A stretch of 46,652 nucleotides of DNA from a virus, in the IMG/VR virus record IMGVR_UViG_3300042292_000665, positions 1 to 46,652 of that record; one strand, 5' to 3'. The notes under the pieces are model-generated. The model was not told the origin of the DNA. It did no database searches and worked only from the letters and a program-made list of their open reading frames with translations. Positions within the stretch are counted from its first letter, which is position 1. Every line of letters starts with the position of its first letter. This document shows, piece by piece, positions 18,766-27,600 of the stretch. The position numbers and the translations under genes were made by a program.

Positions 18766-20034
18766 ATGTATAAAATAACAGGGCATTGTTTAATAACCGA
18801 TGAATCAAATAATGTTATTTTAGATAAATCTAATGACATACATCCTGGCAATTTTGCGCGTGCAATATCCCGTTCATTAGCTAACGAAAGTAGTTATTGG
18901 ATCAATAGCATGGCATTTGGGTGGGGATCTACTGTAAAAAATTATGATGGTACGTATAGACAATATACACCTAACGATGGTATAGCTCCTGACTATTCAG
19001 GTTGGAAGTCGTCTCTATATAATGAAACGTTTCGTAAATACCTTGATCCAATTTCATTAGGTAGCAACACTACTATAGAAGATGCTGTTTCACCTCCAAT
19101 TGTACCAAATACAGCTATACCAACTTATACAGAAACACACCGCAATGCTACAGGTGTTGTTAGTTATGTTGGAGATGATATTACTACAGTTGAGATAGCT
19201 TGTATTCTAGGTGTAGATGAACCTAATGATAGTAAAGTTTTTACTTTTGATGAAATAGCTTTATACACAGGTCCTAAATATAGTCCTATTAGTAGCTATC
19301 AAGATGTAATGGTAAATACAACTGGTAATACTATTTACACTTCAGGTAATGTTTTAACGCTAACTATTAGTGTTGATGATTCTATATTTACGATAAATTT
19401 TTCAATAACAGGTTCAACTTATGAGAATATAGTTGAAAATCTTAATAAAAAATTAAGAAACTATTATTGTTATGCTGAAGTACTACCAGATAGAATACGT
19501 TTTCGTAATGACTACAAAGTAGTAAGAATCATTACATCATCATTTTTAACAGGTTTAACTATCAATGACCCTGTTATTATTGATAACCCTGTATCGTTAG
19601 CTAGTGTGTTGGAAAATGGTACGTATAGAAACAATCCAATGAATCCTGTTTTAGAAAAACCGAGATTGTTAACGCATCTAATTTTTGACCCTATTGATAA
19701 GCCAAGATTAAGTACTTTTTATATTAATTACAAGCTTACTATTGAAGTCGCACCAACACCTAAAAAAGATAATAATTTAGATTTTGTTTTACCGAACGAT
19801 TATCGATTAGTGAACACATATGAGTATAATGCTGTATTACCATCTACAACTTGGGTAATATATCATCAACTTGGGTATACACCAAAAGTAGAAGTCTTTA
19901 ATGAAGGTATTATATTAGTTAAAGATAACGATTATTCGTTAACATATGGTGATGCTGGAACAGCAAATGCAGCTGATAATCAAGTAACTATCAGATTTAA
20001 AACACCTCAGGTGGGTACAGCGAGATTTTATTGA
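18766..20034 (+). CDS. Tail-associated structural protein, paralogue 3 of 3, with fused 'HNLG'-type module
   Basis: It has 422 residues. The N-terminal core is 'ITGHCLITDESNNVILDKSN', 'FARAISRSLANESSYW', 'NSMAFGWGST'. It has 'FTFDEIALY' followed by an inserted beta domain ('VLTLTISVDDSIFTINFSIT') related in layout to that of paralogue 1, then 'PRLLTHLIFDPIDKP'. Unlike the other two it ends in a W-x-I-x-H-x-L-G module ('TTWVIYHQLGYTPKVEVFNE' through 'TIRFKTPQVGTARFY'). The fusion links this paralogue family physically with the module used by the fibres. A hairpin overlaps its stop codon. Confidence 0.75.
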   Translation: MYKITGHCLITDESNNVILDKSNDIHPGNFARAISRSLANESSYWINSMAFGWGSTVKNYDGTYRQYTPNDGIAPDYSGWKSSLYNETFRKYLDPISLGSNTTIEDAVSPPIVPNTAIPTYTETHRNATGVVSYVGDDITTVEIACILGVDEPNDSKVFTFDEIALYTGPKYSPISSYQDVMVNTTGNTIYTSGNVLTLTISVDDSIFTINFSITGSTYENIVENLNKKLRNYYCYAEVLPDRIRFRNDYKVVRIITSSFLTGLTINDPVIIDNPVSLASVLENGTYRNNPMNPVLEKPRLLTHLIFDPIDKPRLSTFYINYKLTIEVAPTPKKDNNLDFVLPNDYRLVNTYEYNAVLPSTTWVIYHQLGYTPKVEVFNEGIILVKDNDYSLTYGDAGTANAADNQVTIRFKTPQVGTARFY

Positions 20035-20041
20035 TCTCGCT
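20019..20041 (+). terminator. Terminator-like hairpin after the tail operon
   Basis: Inverted repeat AGCGAGA / TCTCGCT with a 9-base loop spans the stop codon of the third tail paralogue. It is followed after five bases by ATTTTTAAAA on the plus strand. The gene on the other side is convergent, so termination is expected here. Confidence 0.5.
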
Positions 20042-20053
20042 GATGTATTTTTA

Positions 20054-20075
20054 AAACCTGGTATTATGCAGGTTT
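20054..20075 (-). terminator. Terminator-like hairpin for the converging minus-strand gene
   Basis: AAACCTG / CAGGTTT with an 8-base loop overlaps the last codons and stop of the minus-strand gene. Read on the minus strand, the right arm runs into TTTTAAAAATA. The pairing with the plus-strand hairpin at 20019-20041 gives one terminator for each direction within 60 bases. Confidence 0.5.
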
Positions 20076-20513
20076 ACCTTTTGTTGTTTTTGCAACTTGT
20101 TCAAATGAAGGTGGATTAGCTGTAGCAACTGGTTCAGGTGTTGGTATGTTTTCTGCAGCAACTGGGGTATAATTATAATTAGCTGCACTATGACGATTAG
20201 TACCAAATGGTAAAATTGTACCACTAGGTGTAATTTGACGTACTAATTGATTGAAATAAATTAATGCGTTAACACCATTACCTAACGTGTTTTGTTCTAA
20301 TACTTTCCATAACTCATCATATAATGTTGCGTTACGGTTAACTAAAATTGTTTTTAAGCGTTGTTTGTCAATAGCATCTAATGAATCTAATGTGAAATAA
20401 TAAATGTCACCGTTGGGGAAACGTTTTACAATTGCACACTCTGATAATACTCCTGTACCATCTAAATCTAACCATTCAACGAATCTATAACGCGATTGTA
20501 CTGATTGAACCAT
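20064..20513 (-). CDS. Conserved phage protein of unknown function, late promoter-controlled
   Basis: It has 149 residues. The N-terminal 110 residues form a compact predicted domain ('SRYRFVEWLDLDGTGVL', 'KRFPNGDIYYFTLDSLDAID', 'NGVNALIYFNQLVRQITPSG'). The last 35 are Pro/Ala-rich and probably disordered ('PTPEPVATANPPSFEQVAKT'). I recall similar 'NG-x-NAL-x-YF-x-QLV' proteins in other large myoviruses but cannot assign a role. It stands alone on the minus strand between plus-strand genes. An exact TATAAATA box lies 51 bases upstream of its ATG, which suggests late expression and a virion or assembly role (inference). Confidence 0.7.
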   Translation of the reverse strand: MVQSVQSRYRFVEWLDLDGTGVLSECAIVKRFPNGDIYYFTLDSLDAIDKQRLKTILVNRNATLYDELWKVLEQNTLGNGVNALIYFNQLVRQITPSGTILPFGTNRHSAANYNYTPVAAENIPTPEPVATANPPSFEQVAKTTKGKPA

Positions 20514-20563
20514 GATTGAAAATCTCCAATAAATATAATTTTAAAATTTGTTATCAAAAATTT

Positions 20564-20571
20564 TATTTATA
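20564..20571 (-). promoter_or_regulatory. Exact T4 late promoter box TATAAATA
   Basis: The minus strand reads GTGTATAAATAAAA. This is an exact match to the T4 late -10 consensus, 51 bases upstream of the minus-strand gene starting at 20513. The same GTGTATAAATA context recurs at 23921-23928. Two exact matches, both in intergenic DNA at similar distances from starts, make the call stronger than a single AT-rich hit. Confidence 0.65.
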
Positions 20572-20624
20572 CACGTATTTTTTGAGGTTGTTAGAAATAC
20601 GTCATTGATTTATAAGGTAATACA

Positions 20625-20927
20625 ATGGAAGACTTTTTACACACTCATTACTATTTGTTATTCGTTCTAAGTGTTGCGTCTGGTATGATTTCACACTACG
20701 TCAAAAAACGAGCTAAAGCAGAAACGGAAGTTTCTCTTAAAGATTGGTTTGGTAGTGTTAATGTATTCGGTACGTTATGTTCATTTGGAACATCATTGAT
20801 GGCTACGTTAAGCGCTATTTCAGCGGATATCGTAACCCCTGAAATGAGTCTAACTACAATCATTTATATTGGACTCACAACAGGGTACGCTGCAGATTCT
20901 GCTACTAATAGTGATAAACAACCGTAG
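20625..20927 (+). CDS. Small holin-like membrane protein
   Basis: It has 100 residues with hydrophobic segments at about 9-24 (YYLLFVLSVASGMISHY), 47-70 (FGTLCSFGTSLMATLSAISA) and 77-92, ending 'GLTTGYAADSATNSD'. The 'TGY-x-x-DSA-x-N' end is, as I recall, shared with small phage membrane proteins often annotated as holins or unknown membrane proteins. The start is preceded by TAAGG at good spacing. The loop after the first segment is basic (KKRAK). A holin role is a reasonable guess, but no endolysin gene is adjacent; the only peptidoglycan hydrolase seen is the baseplate one at 30025-32481. Confidence 0.55.
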   Translation: MEDFLHTHYYLLFVLSVASGMISHYVKKRAKAETEVSLKDWFGSVNVFGTLCSFGTSLMATLSAISADIVTPEMSLTTIIYIGLTTGYAADSATNSDKQP

Positions 20928-21941
20928 TTATTTTAAACTTAACATCGGTATAATGTAATCAATATTTTTACTCAAATACTTTAACTGGTTTCTGTTAAGC
21001 ATTTTTGTAAATCTGAATCTATCAAAAAGTTGTTTAGAACTAAACTCATTTTGAATAGTTTCAAACATAATATCTTGTACATGACGTGGTTGGTGAGTTA
21101 AATTTGTTAAGATTTTATTCTCTTCAAATATCTTACCAACCACCATTACTCTACCTTCATGGTCTGTCCATTCACAGTTCATTAGATTAGTGTGCTGATA
21201 TGGATCTTCAAACGCTTCTCTAATTTTCTTTGATCTGTATCTTGGGTACGCTGATAATACATTATCACCGGAATCCCCACGCATATACTTATGATACAAA
21301 TAATAATCAACACTATCATACCCATTGTTCTCTAAAGTACGATATTTCATTGTAGCAGGGTCTACTAATTTAACACGTTCATAACGCATTAATTGAATCA
21401 TGTCTTTATCAGAACTTACAATTGTAACATCATGATCATCGACAGAATCAACTTGTATACAACCGTTATCAGACGCTTGATCATCACCACCATATATTCT
21501 ACAAACACCAGCAATTAGATCATCAGCTTCTAATAAATTAGCTGATAAACATATCATTGAAGTAGTATCTCGTAATATTTTTTCAAAATCAACCGTAAAC
21601 TGTTTGAACATTTGATACTGCTTCAGTTCACTTGGCGTCATTGATTGACGACGATTACCTTTATAAGCACGTTTACTATAACATTCATCTGATTTTGAGT
21701 AATCATCTCTCCAATTAAACCTATCAAAGACACATACCATTTTAGTAGGTTTTAATTCTTTGTAGAATTTATTCAATGATAAAATTGAAGTATGCAGTGC
21801 ATGACGAACTTGAATATCATCTTGCTCTTCTTCAGTCATCGTCTTTTTAATAAAAAACGGTGTACCATGTCCCGCGTCTTTCTTAGCAAAAAACGATTTG
21901 TACAGGACATTAGACATATCTAATACGAGTAAATGATTCAT
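20928..21941 (-). CDS. rnh: T4 RNase H-like 5'-3' exonuclease / flap nuclease
   Basis: It has 337 residues (T4 RNase H has 305). FEN-family acidic residues are all present in order: D8 (LVLDMSN), D73 (VFDRFNWR), E138-D140-D141 (LEADDLIAG), D178/D180 (SSDKDMIQL), and D223/D226 in the helix-hairpin region (RGDSGDNVLS). The enzyme would bind two metal ions and remove RNA primers and 5' flaps from lagging-strand fragments, working with the polymerase and clamp encoded upstream in the same minus-strand operon. Its ATG shares a base with the TAA of the preceding gene (TAATG), so translation is coupled. Confidence 0.88.
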   Translation of the reverse strand: MNHLLVLDMSNVLYKSFFAKKDAGHGTPFFIKKTMTEEEQDDIQVRHALHTSILSLNKFYKELKPTKMVCVFDRFNWRDDYSKSDECYSKRAYKGNRRQSMTPSELKQYQMFKQFTVDFEKILRDTTSMICLSANLLEADDLIAGVCRIYGGDDQASDNGCIQVDSVDDHDVTIVSSDKDMIQLMRYERVKLVDPATMKYRTLENNGYDSVDYYLYHKYMRGDSGDNVLSAYPRYRSKKIREAFEDPYQHTNLMNCEWTDHEGRVMVVGKIFEENKILTNLTHQPRHVQDIMFETIQNEFSSKQLFDRFRFTKMLNRNQLKYLSKNIDYIIPMLSLK

Positions 21942-22642
21942 TATAGTAAGAACGCCATGTCGTTAGTTAATGTTTTAATTTTGTCAGTATGAATTTTTTC
22001 CAACAATTGCTGACATTCTTCATATGTAGCAAATGTCATCATAAACGAAGACATTGAATCGTTAAACACGTTAACTGCGTATGGTCGTTCAATACTTGTT
22101 TCCATTCTGAATAATTTTTCAATGTTTTGGTCAACAACATCTCTAGTAAACGTAAGTATCTCTTTAATTTCTTCGCTAGTTAGAGGATCCCACATTTTTT
22201 CGAGAGATGTGGTAGAATGTACAGTATAATTAGTGGTCTTATCTTCATACTCAATACACTCAGCTTTATCTTCATCACTCAAAAGCTCATAATCAAATAA
22301 TGAAATCAATTTACCTAAACCGTTATTGATGTATTGGACTTGTTCACCATAATGAGACTTTAATTTTTCTCTAATATGTTCAGGGTAAAATAATGAAGAA
22401 TTTATACCTTTATCATAATAAGATCTTTTTAAAGTCTCATCTGACTGCGGAGCTGTGTCTTTAATGATATACACTGCAACATACTTACCACCAAATAAAT
22501 TAGATACATCTTGATCGGTAAAATCTACAATATCAATATCTAAATAATCGACCCCGCATGTATCAGGTAATAATGCAGAACTACCTTCTTCTGTATCAAA
22601 AAAATCTTGAGCAGCTTTTGTTATGTTAACCATATATGACAC
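21941..22642 (-). CDS. Unknown protein, tandem paralogue A
   Basis: It has 233 residues and about 45-50% identity by eye to the next gene upstream. Conserved blocks are 'AAQDFFDTEEGSSALLPDT', 'YLDIDIVDFTDQDVSNLFGG', 'YVAVYIIKD', 'FYPEHIREKLKSHYGEQVQY', 'MWDPLTSEEIKE', 'ERPYAVNVFNDS' and 'TFATYEECQQLLEKIH'. It is acidic and soluble, with no signal peptide and no membrane segment. I do not recognise the family. It lies between the flap nuclease and the clamp/polymerase genes, so a DNA-metabolism or early takeover role is possible, but nothing in the sequence proves it. Confidence 0.75.
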   Translation of the reverse strand: MSYMVNITKAAQDFFDTEEGSSALLPDTCGVDYLDIDIVDFTDQDVSNLFGGKYVAVYIIKDTAPQSDETLKRSYYDKGINSSLFYPEHIREKLKSHYGEQVQYINNGLGKLISLFDYELLSDEDKAECIEYEDKTTNYTVHSTTSLEKMWDPLTSEEIKEILTFTRDVVDQNIEKLFRMETSIERPYAVNVFNDSMSSFMMTFATYEECQQLLEKIHTDKIKTLTNDMAFLL

Positions 22643-22676
22643 CTTTTAATATGTTAATTAGTTTAAAACTGGTATT

Positions 22677-23375
22677 CTACATGAATGCCATTTCTGCGCT
22701 TACAACAGCCATTTTATCAATATGAATACGGTTAACTAAATCTACACATTCTTCATATGTTGCAAATGTTCGTGCAAATGAAGAAATTGTGTTATTAAAT
22801 ACGTTAACAGAATATGGTCGATCTGTACTCGTTTCCATCATTTGAATAAGTTTGAGGTTCGGTGTTACAGCTGTTTTAGCATGTTCAATCGCTTTTTCAA
22901 TCTCTTCTGGTGTTAAAGGTTCCCACATCACTTTACGTGCTTGTGGAGTGCTTGCAGCATAGTCAGTTGTTTTCTCTTCATATAAATCAAATTTTGCTCT
23001 TTCAGCATCATCATCTTCATCGATTGCATCATAATCAAAAGCTGAAATAAACATACCCGTATCTTTATGGATATACAATGGTTGTTCACCATAATGATCA
23101 AATAATTTATCTTTTATATGATCAGGGTAAAAAATAGATGTACCAATGCTTCTTTCGTAATATGATTCAGTTAATTCATCATCGGTTTTTGGATCAAGAT
23201 CTTTAATAATATACACAATTACGTATCGATCACCGAATAGGTTTGATACGTGTTGATCTGTAAACTCAATTACGTCTATATCCAAATATTCGATACCATC
23301 TGTTTCAGGCATTACCGCCACTGTACCTTCAATTGTTTCAAAAAATTCTTTCGCCGCTATTGATATATTTGCCAT
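22677..23375 (-). CDS. Unknown protein, tandem paralogue B
   Basis: It has 232 residues and is the partner duplicate of the gene at 21941-22642, with the same order of blocks ('AAKEFFETIEGTVAVMPET', 'YLDIDVIEFTDQHVSNLFGD', 'YVIVYIIKD', 'FYPDHIKDKLFDHYGEQPLY', 'MWEPLTPEEIEK', 'DRPYSVNVFNNT', 'TFATYEECVDLVNRIHIDKM'). The central acidic stretch is longer here ('DEDDDAERAKFDLYEEK'). The two genes are separated by 34 bases. Conservation of all blocks in both copies suggests both are functional. Family not recognised. Confidence 0.75.
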   Translation of the reverse strand: MANISIAAKEFFETIEGTVAVMPETDGIEYLDIDVIEFTDQHVSNLFGDRYVIVYIIKDLDPKTDDELTESYYERSIGTSIFYPDHIKDKLFDHYGEQPLYIHKDTGMFISAFDYDAIDEDDDAERAKFDLYEEKTTDYAASTPQARKVMWEPLTPEEIEKAIEHAKTAVTPNLKLIQMMETSTDRPYSVNVFNNTISSFARTFATYEECVDLVNRIHIDKMAVVSAEMAFM

Positions 23376-23384
23376 TATGTTTCC

Positions 23385-23648
23385 TTATTCGTATTCACTC
23401 GTTACTTTAGATTTATCAAATAGTTTTTCACCTAATTTGACCACTAACGTTTGTAACCATTTCTTAACTACGAGTTCATCAGATGTACCTGAAAACCCAT
23501 TTTTACGCAAATATTCTACAAATTGTTCATCCCATTCGTATTCAACTTCTTCCATTTTGCGTTCTGGGTGTATTTTAACATTAATTGTAAAAATACACGA
23601 ATCTTTTTCTACTTCTTTTATTTCTTTTTTCTTTTTAAACCATAACAT
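23385..23648 (-). CDS. Small unknown protein, paralogue of the next upstream gene
   Basis: It has 87 residues. 'YEWDEQFVEYLRKNGFSGTS' then 'DELVVKKWLQTLV' is closely similar to the upstream neighbour. The N-terminus is short and basic (MLWFKKKKEIKEVEK). The start at 23648 has AGGT seven bases upstream. A plus-strand frame across the same bases is discarded as a shadow because the minus-strand protein has a conserved paralogue. Predicted small alpha/beta fold; function unknown. It follows the upstream stop by one base. Confidence 0.7.
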   Translation of the reverse strand: MLWFKKKKEIKEVEKDSCIFTINVKIHPERKMEEVEYEWDEQFVEYLRKNGFSGTSDELVVKKWLQTLVVKLGEKLFDKSKVTSEYE

Positions 23649-23649
23649 G

Positions 23650-23877
23650 TTATGTACCTAATCTTGGATCGTTACTGTCGCAGATGTTTTGCATCCATTT
23701 CTCAACTATCAACTCGTCTGTATCTCCACTGTAACCGTTTTCTTTCAAATATTCAACAAATTCATCATTCCAATCTAATTTGAATTTAAAACCATGCTCA
23801 GGGTCATGCGTTGTTTCAATAATCTCAACGTATGGTTCCGTTACCGGTTGCGTTTTCTTGAATAGGTTTTTAAACAT
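23650..23877 (-). CDS. Small unknown protein, paralogue of the next downstream gene
   Basis: I start it at the ATG at 23877 (MFKNLFKKTQPV), which has AAGGGA about eight bases upstream; an earlier in-frame ATG at 23946 lacks a ribosome site and would overlap a promoter. The product has 76 residues with 'LDWNDEFVEYLKENGYSGDT' and 'DELIVEKWMQNI', matching the downstream paralogue. Basic N-termini with FKNLFKK / LWFKKKK are also shared. A TATAAATA box lies 44 bases upstream. Function unknown. Confidence 0.7.
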   Translation of the reverse strand: MFKNLFKKTQPVTEPYVEIIETTHDPEHGFKFKLDWNDEFVEYLKENGYSGDTDELIVEKWMQNICDSNDPRLGT

Positions 23878-23920
23878 ATGTTTCCCTTTGTTCTCTTTGT
23901 GTCTCCTGAATGGTAAATGA

Positions 23921-23928
23921 TATTTATA
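23921..23928 (-). promoter_or_regulatory. Exact T4 late promoter box TATAAATA
   Basis: The minus strand reads GTGTATAAATATC, 44 bases upstream of the start at 23877. It has the same GTG-TATAAATA context as the box at 20564-20571. It would drive the small paralogue pair and possibly the genes downstream to the flap nuclease at late times. Confidence 0.65.
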
Positions 23929-23950
23929 CACCTGTATTAAGTACAAATAA

Positions 23951-23973
23951 CATTAGGGACACCTAAGGAGAAA
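23951..23973 (-). repeat. Copy 1 of a 23-base intergenic element
   Basis: Read on the minus strand, this begins TTTCTCCTTAGGT and ends TCCCTAATG. It matches the plus-strand element at 43874-43896 at 22 of 23 positions. Each copy is intergenic and oriented with local transcription. This copy lies between the clamp stop and the late box at 23921. Function unknown. Confidence 0.75.
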
Positions 23974-23976
23974 TGA

Positions 23977-24675
23977 TTATTTTTTCTTTGGAATATATAC
24001 ACCAACACCATTAATGACACAATGAAATAAATCTTTTTCCATGATAAAGAAATTACCGGTGTCACTACCTTGCAACGCTTTCAAAATATATGCAATTGGG
24101 TATCGAATTATGAAATTTACAGCTTGAAATTCATCTTCAATATTTACTGCAGTTCCTTCTGAGTATAGTAATTCGTCGTTATCACCATCTAAGATCTTGT
24201 ACGTTACTTCACTATCTTCTGACAATATTACAATTTCATCAGATTTCATTGCACGTTTCGATTTATTCAATACATCATATAGTTTTTCTGTTATCTCAAT
24301 TCGATATAACGGCTTTACGGCTAATGACGAAGGAGGTTTGATCTTTTTAGTGTTAGCACATCTATAACTAACTTTCATCTTTTTTGATTTAAATTTCAAT
24401 GATTTAGCTTCGCCATCAGAGAAATCATAAATGCAATCAACTTCAAGATCTTCTGGCTCAATTAATGTTATACGGCTACCTAACACATCTAATCTGTTAA
24501 TACCAACAGCTGCACAACCGATATCGTTTTCACATATTGTAAATATCGCTGCTGTTGTATTATCACTTATACCTGATATTTTGTCAGGGTACATTATGAA
24601 TGATTCAATCCCAAATTGCTTTGCTACTGCAACAGATGATATTAAGTTATCAACCGTTTGTGTGTCTAATATCAT
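23977..24675 (-). CDS. Probable sliding clamp (T4 gp45-like)
   Basis: It has 232 residues (T4 gp45: 228). It starts 10 bases after the stop of the DNA polymerase gene. The layout fits two PCNA-like halves: 'SFIMYPDKISGISDNTTAAI' strands in the first, and 'IVILSEDSEVTYKILDGD' with a C-terminal 'RYPIAYILKALQ...FFIMEKDLFHCVING' pattern in the second. The basic stretch 'SLKFKSKKMKVSYRCANTKK' fits a DNA-facing or linker region. As the clamp it would tether the polymerase, and in T4-type phages it also activates late transcription with gp55. Identity is too low to be certain by eye, so the assignment leans on size, pattern and position. Confidence 0.6.
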   Translation of the reverse strand: MILDTQTVDNLISSVAVAKQFGIESFIMYPDKISGISDNTTAAIFTICENDIGCAAVGINRLDVLGSRITLIEPEDLEVDCIYDFSDGEAKSLKFKSKKMKVSYRCANTKKIKPPSSLAVKPLYRIEITEKLYDVLNKSKRAMKSDEIVILSEDSEVTYKILDGDNDELLYSEGTAVNIEDEFQAVNFIIRYPIAYILKALQGSDTGNFFIMEKDLFHCVINGVGVYIPKKK

Positions 24676-24685
24676 TTTTACCTAC

Positions 24686-27600
24686 CTAAAAATTAAATAA
24701 TTCATCAGCGTGAACTGTTTGAGCTGTTGGTACTGCTACATCAATAGCTTTTAATATATTTTGCAATGGGTTATCAACTAATCTTGATAGTTGCTTTGTT
24801 TTGTCAATTTGAGGTACAAAATTCTCCATAAACCAATCTGGAATATGTTCAATATCAGATGGCAATGCAATAGATGTAAATTTACCTAACATCTTGGTTT
24901 TTAAATAATAAACTCGTATTTTCATACCTGATGTTATCATTTCCGTATCATGGTCATCATATTCTTTTAATCTTTCATTGAAATGTATAGCTGCAGCTAC
25001 GTTACCAGGTAACCTCGCTTTAACACCATCGACTCTATACACCATATCGTATTTTTCAAGATTGTTAACGTTTTTTGGTAAACCTACATCTACAAGATTA
25101 TCAAAACTCATTAACGCTTCTTTATAGTTGACGATATCAATTGCTATATCTTTCCATTCTTCACCTTGCAATAACCGTTTGATGAAGTCAGTTAGTTTAG
25201 ATGAAATGATTTTAGGTAATGTAGTCTTTTTAATATCAAGACCCATAATTTTCATTTTATCTACTGTTTCACCTTCGTTATCAACCACATGCAAAATATA
25301 TCGTTTTTTCTCAACGAACAACCCATGATCACTAACAACCTCACGTCCACATTTCACTTGTAAATCATATTCAGGTTGACAATGAAACGCTTTTCTCATA
25401 AAAGCTGGGTATGATTGATTTACAGCTTCAGCTACAGCATCAGCGAATGCGATAGCTTCTTCTTTATTGTTAGCTGGTACTGTAAAATATGTCGAATCAG
25501 TATTGTGAACTAATATATTGTTAGCATAAAAAACATGTGTATCATCAACTTCAATATCGTAAACATACCCATTGTAAGCTATTTTTTCAATTTTGTATAC
25601 ATCAGTAACACAGAAACTTTTTTGTTCTGATGTTTTTTCATATTCAAGGTTTACCGCTACTACAACATATTTTTCATCTTCTAACTTAACAGCTGCGTGT
25701 TGCCCACTTAGCATCATGTAGTGAACTTGACGTAAAGCTGATTCTTTATCGTTAAAACTCAGACACCCTGTATAATCGTTACCTCCGGTAAAGCATACTA
25801 ACTTTCCAATCAACCCATACGGTTTTACTTCTGTAATGTTACCTTCAATATAATGCATTAAACTATGATCTTCTGTTACATCTATGTAGCTGTACTCAGA
25901 CGTCCAAACACGATACATCTGTTTTTTACATTTATGTCGCATTACGTATTTTATATTACTAAAACATTCTATATCTAACGTTTTATCATATGTTAACGCT
26001 TTAACACCACTGAGGTTGCAATATTCTTTACCATCTTTAGTTATTATATCAGATGTCATTAAATCTTCAATGAATAAACACCTATCTGTCAAATACACCA
26101 CCGTATCACCAGCTACACTATCACCATATACAACTACTTGAGATGTAAATTCACCTTTGAATTTTGGACCATCTAATGCCATCTCATGAGTTACAAACCC
26201 AGGATGATAATATTCTTTATGCTCTAAATCTACTAAATCAGCTAAGGATGATTCACCCACCGCGCTACTTTCATCTTCATCGTCTTCTTCAAAATCAAAT
26301 TCACTGTTCTCTTCTGCTAAACGCTTTCCGGTTTCTTTATTGATGTTGTCAATAATAGCCATACTTTCATAGATAGGAAAATCAATATAGTACTCACCGT
26401 CAATAATGTAGTTCGTTTGTCTACATTGATGTCTTAAGATTTGACGACTAGTACCTGTTGTAGATTCACCTAATTCTAATCTGAAGAATCTGAAATTGTA
26501 GTTACTTAAACAACCATACGTTGAGTTTAATTTAATTTTGAAAATATACTGTAACCGATTGTAATACTTAGATTTTTCTGTTATTTCAAAGTATAAATCT
26601 TTATCATAATCAGTTCGTTCTACTGCATAACCTGATGAGAAATCATATTTTAAAGCTTCTGCTTCTTTAACATACTTTCTCATTTCAGCTTGATACACTT
26701 TACGTTGAGAATACCATTTAGCTAATAATGATGGAATAATACCTAATTCTTTCTGAGTGAATACAGTACCATAACCACTTACAGCCCAACATTGCTCAGC
26801 AAAATAATCAACCCACTCTTGTGTCTTTTTAGTTTCATATGTTCCGTCATCATACTTAATTGTAATGTCGTCTTCAATACCTTCATAGATTTTAGTCCAA
26901 TCTTTAATATTGTTTTCAAATTGACCTATAACGGTTTCTGGACTAATATTGATAGCTCTAATAGCTGAAGGGTAAAGTGAGTTAATATCAATAGAACAAA
27001 TCCATTTATGTAGACCTCTTTGAGGAAATAATACATAAGCTCCTTGAATTTTACCATCTCTTGTATCCCATCTATCAGGTACAATACGATTAATCTCATA
27101 ATGACAATAATTAACAATAGCATTGTCAACCATTCGTACAGTACCAAAAATATGATTAAACTGATTAGTACTAGAATGAATCATATCATTCGCTAACTGA
27201 ATATAAGTAAGCTTTGTTTCAAAACCTTTTAGAATTTCCGTATCACGAATATTATATCGCAAAAAATGATTAAAATCGTTTGTATATAACTGTTCTAATG
27301 AACCTGGATATGTTAACTTTTTAAGATGAGGTAAATGATCTTCAGCAACTGATTCTAATTTGAAGCTAGCTCGTTCACCACCTTCAAACTTCTTAAATAA
27401 TTCAAGATAATCTAGTTGTATACGACCGCTATAATCAACTCGTAACTGCTTAGCACCTTTAACGAATAGCTCTCGAAACATTGGTATATTAGCACCTTCA
27501 AAACTTAATCGTTTGAAATGGTCAGCTCCGAGTACTATTTCAACTCGTCTTGCTACATACGGGTCATCAAAGCCGCCACTATTCCACCCACTTAATACAC

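Noticed and set aside
23377-23661. Plus-strand open frame of 94 codons
   Set aside because: It lies over the minus-strand gene at 23385-23648, whose product has a clear paralogue next to it. The plus-strand frame is Ser/Thr/Phe-rich with no family pattern.
25502-26119. LAGLIDADG or HNH nuclease inside the intein
   Set aside because: The stretch between splicing blocks B and F has only about 90 residues and none of the nuclease motifs.
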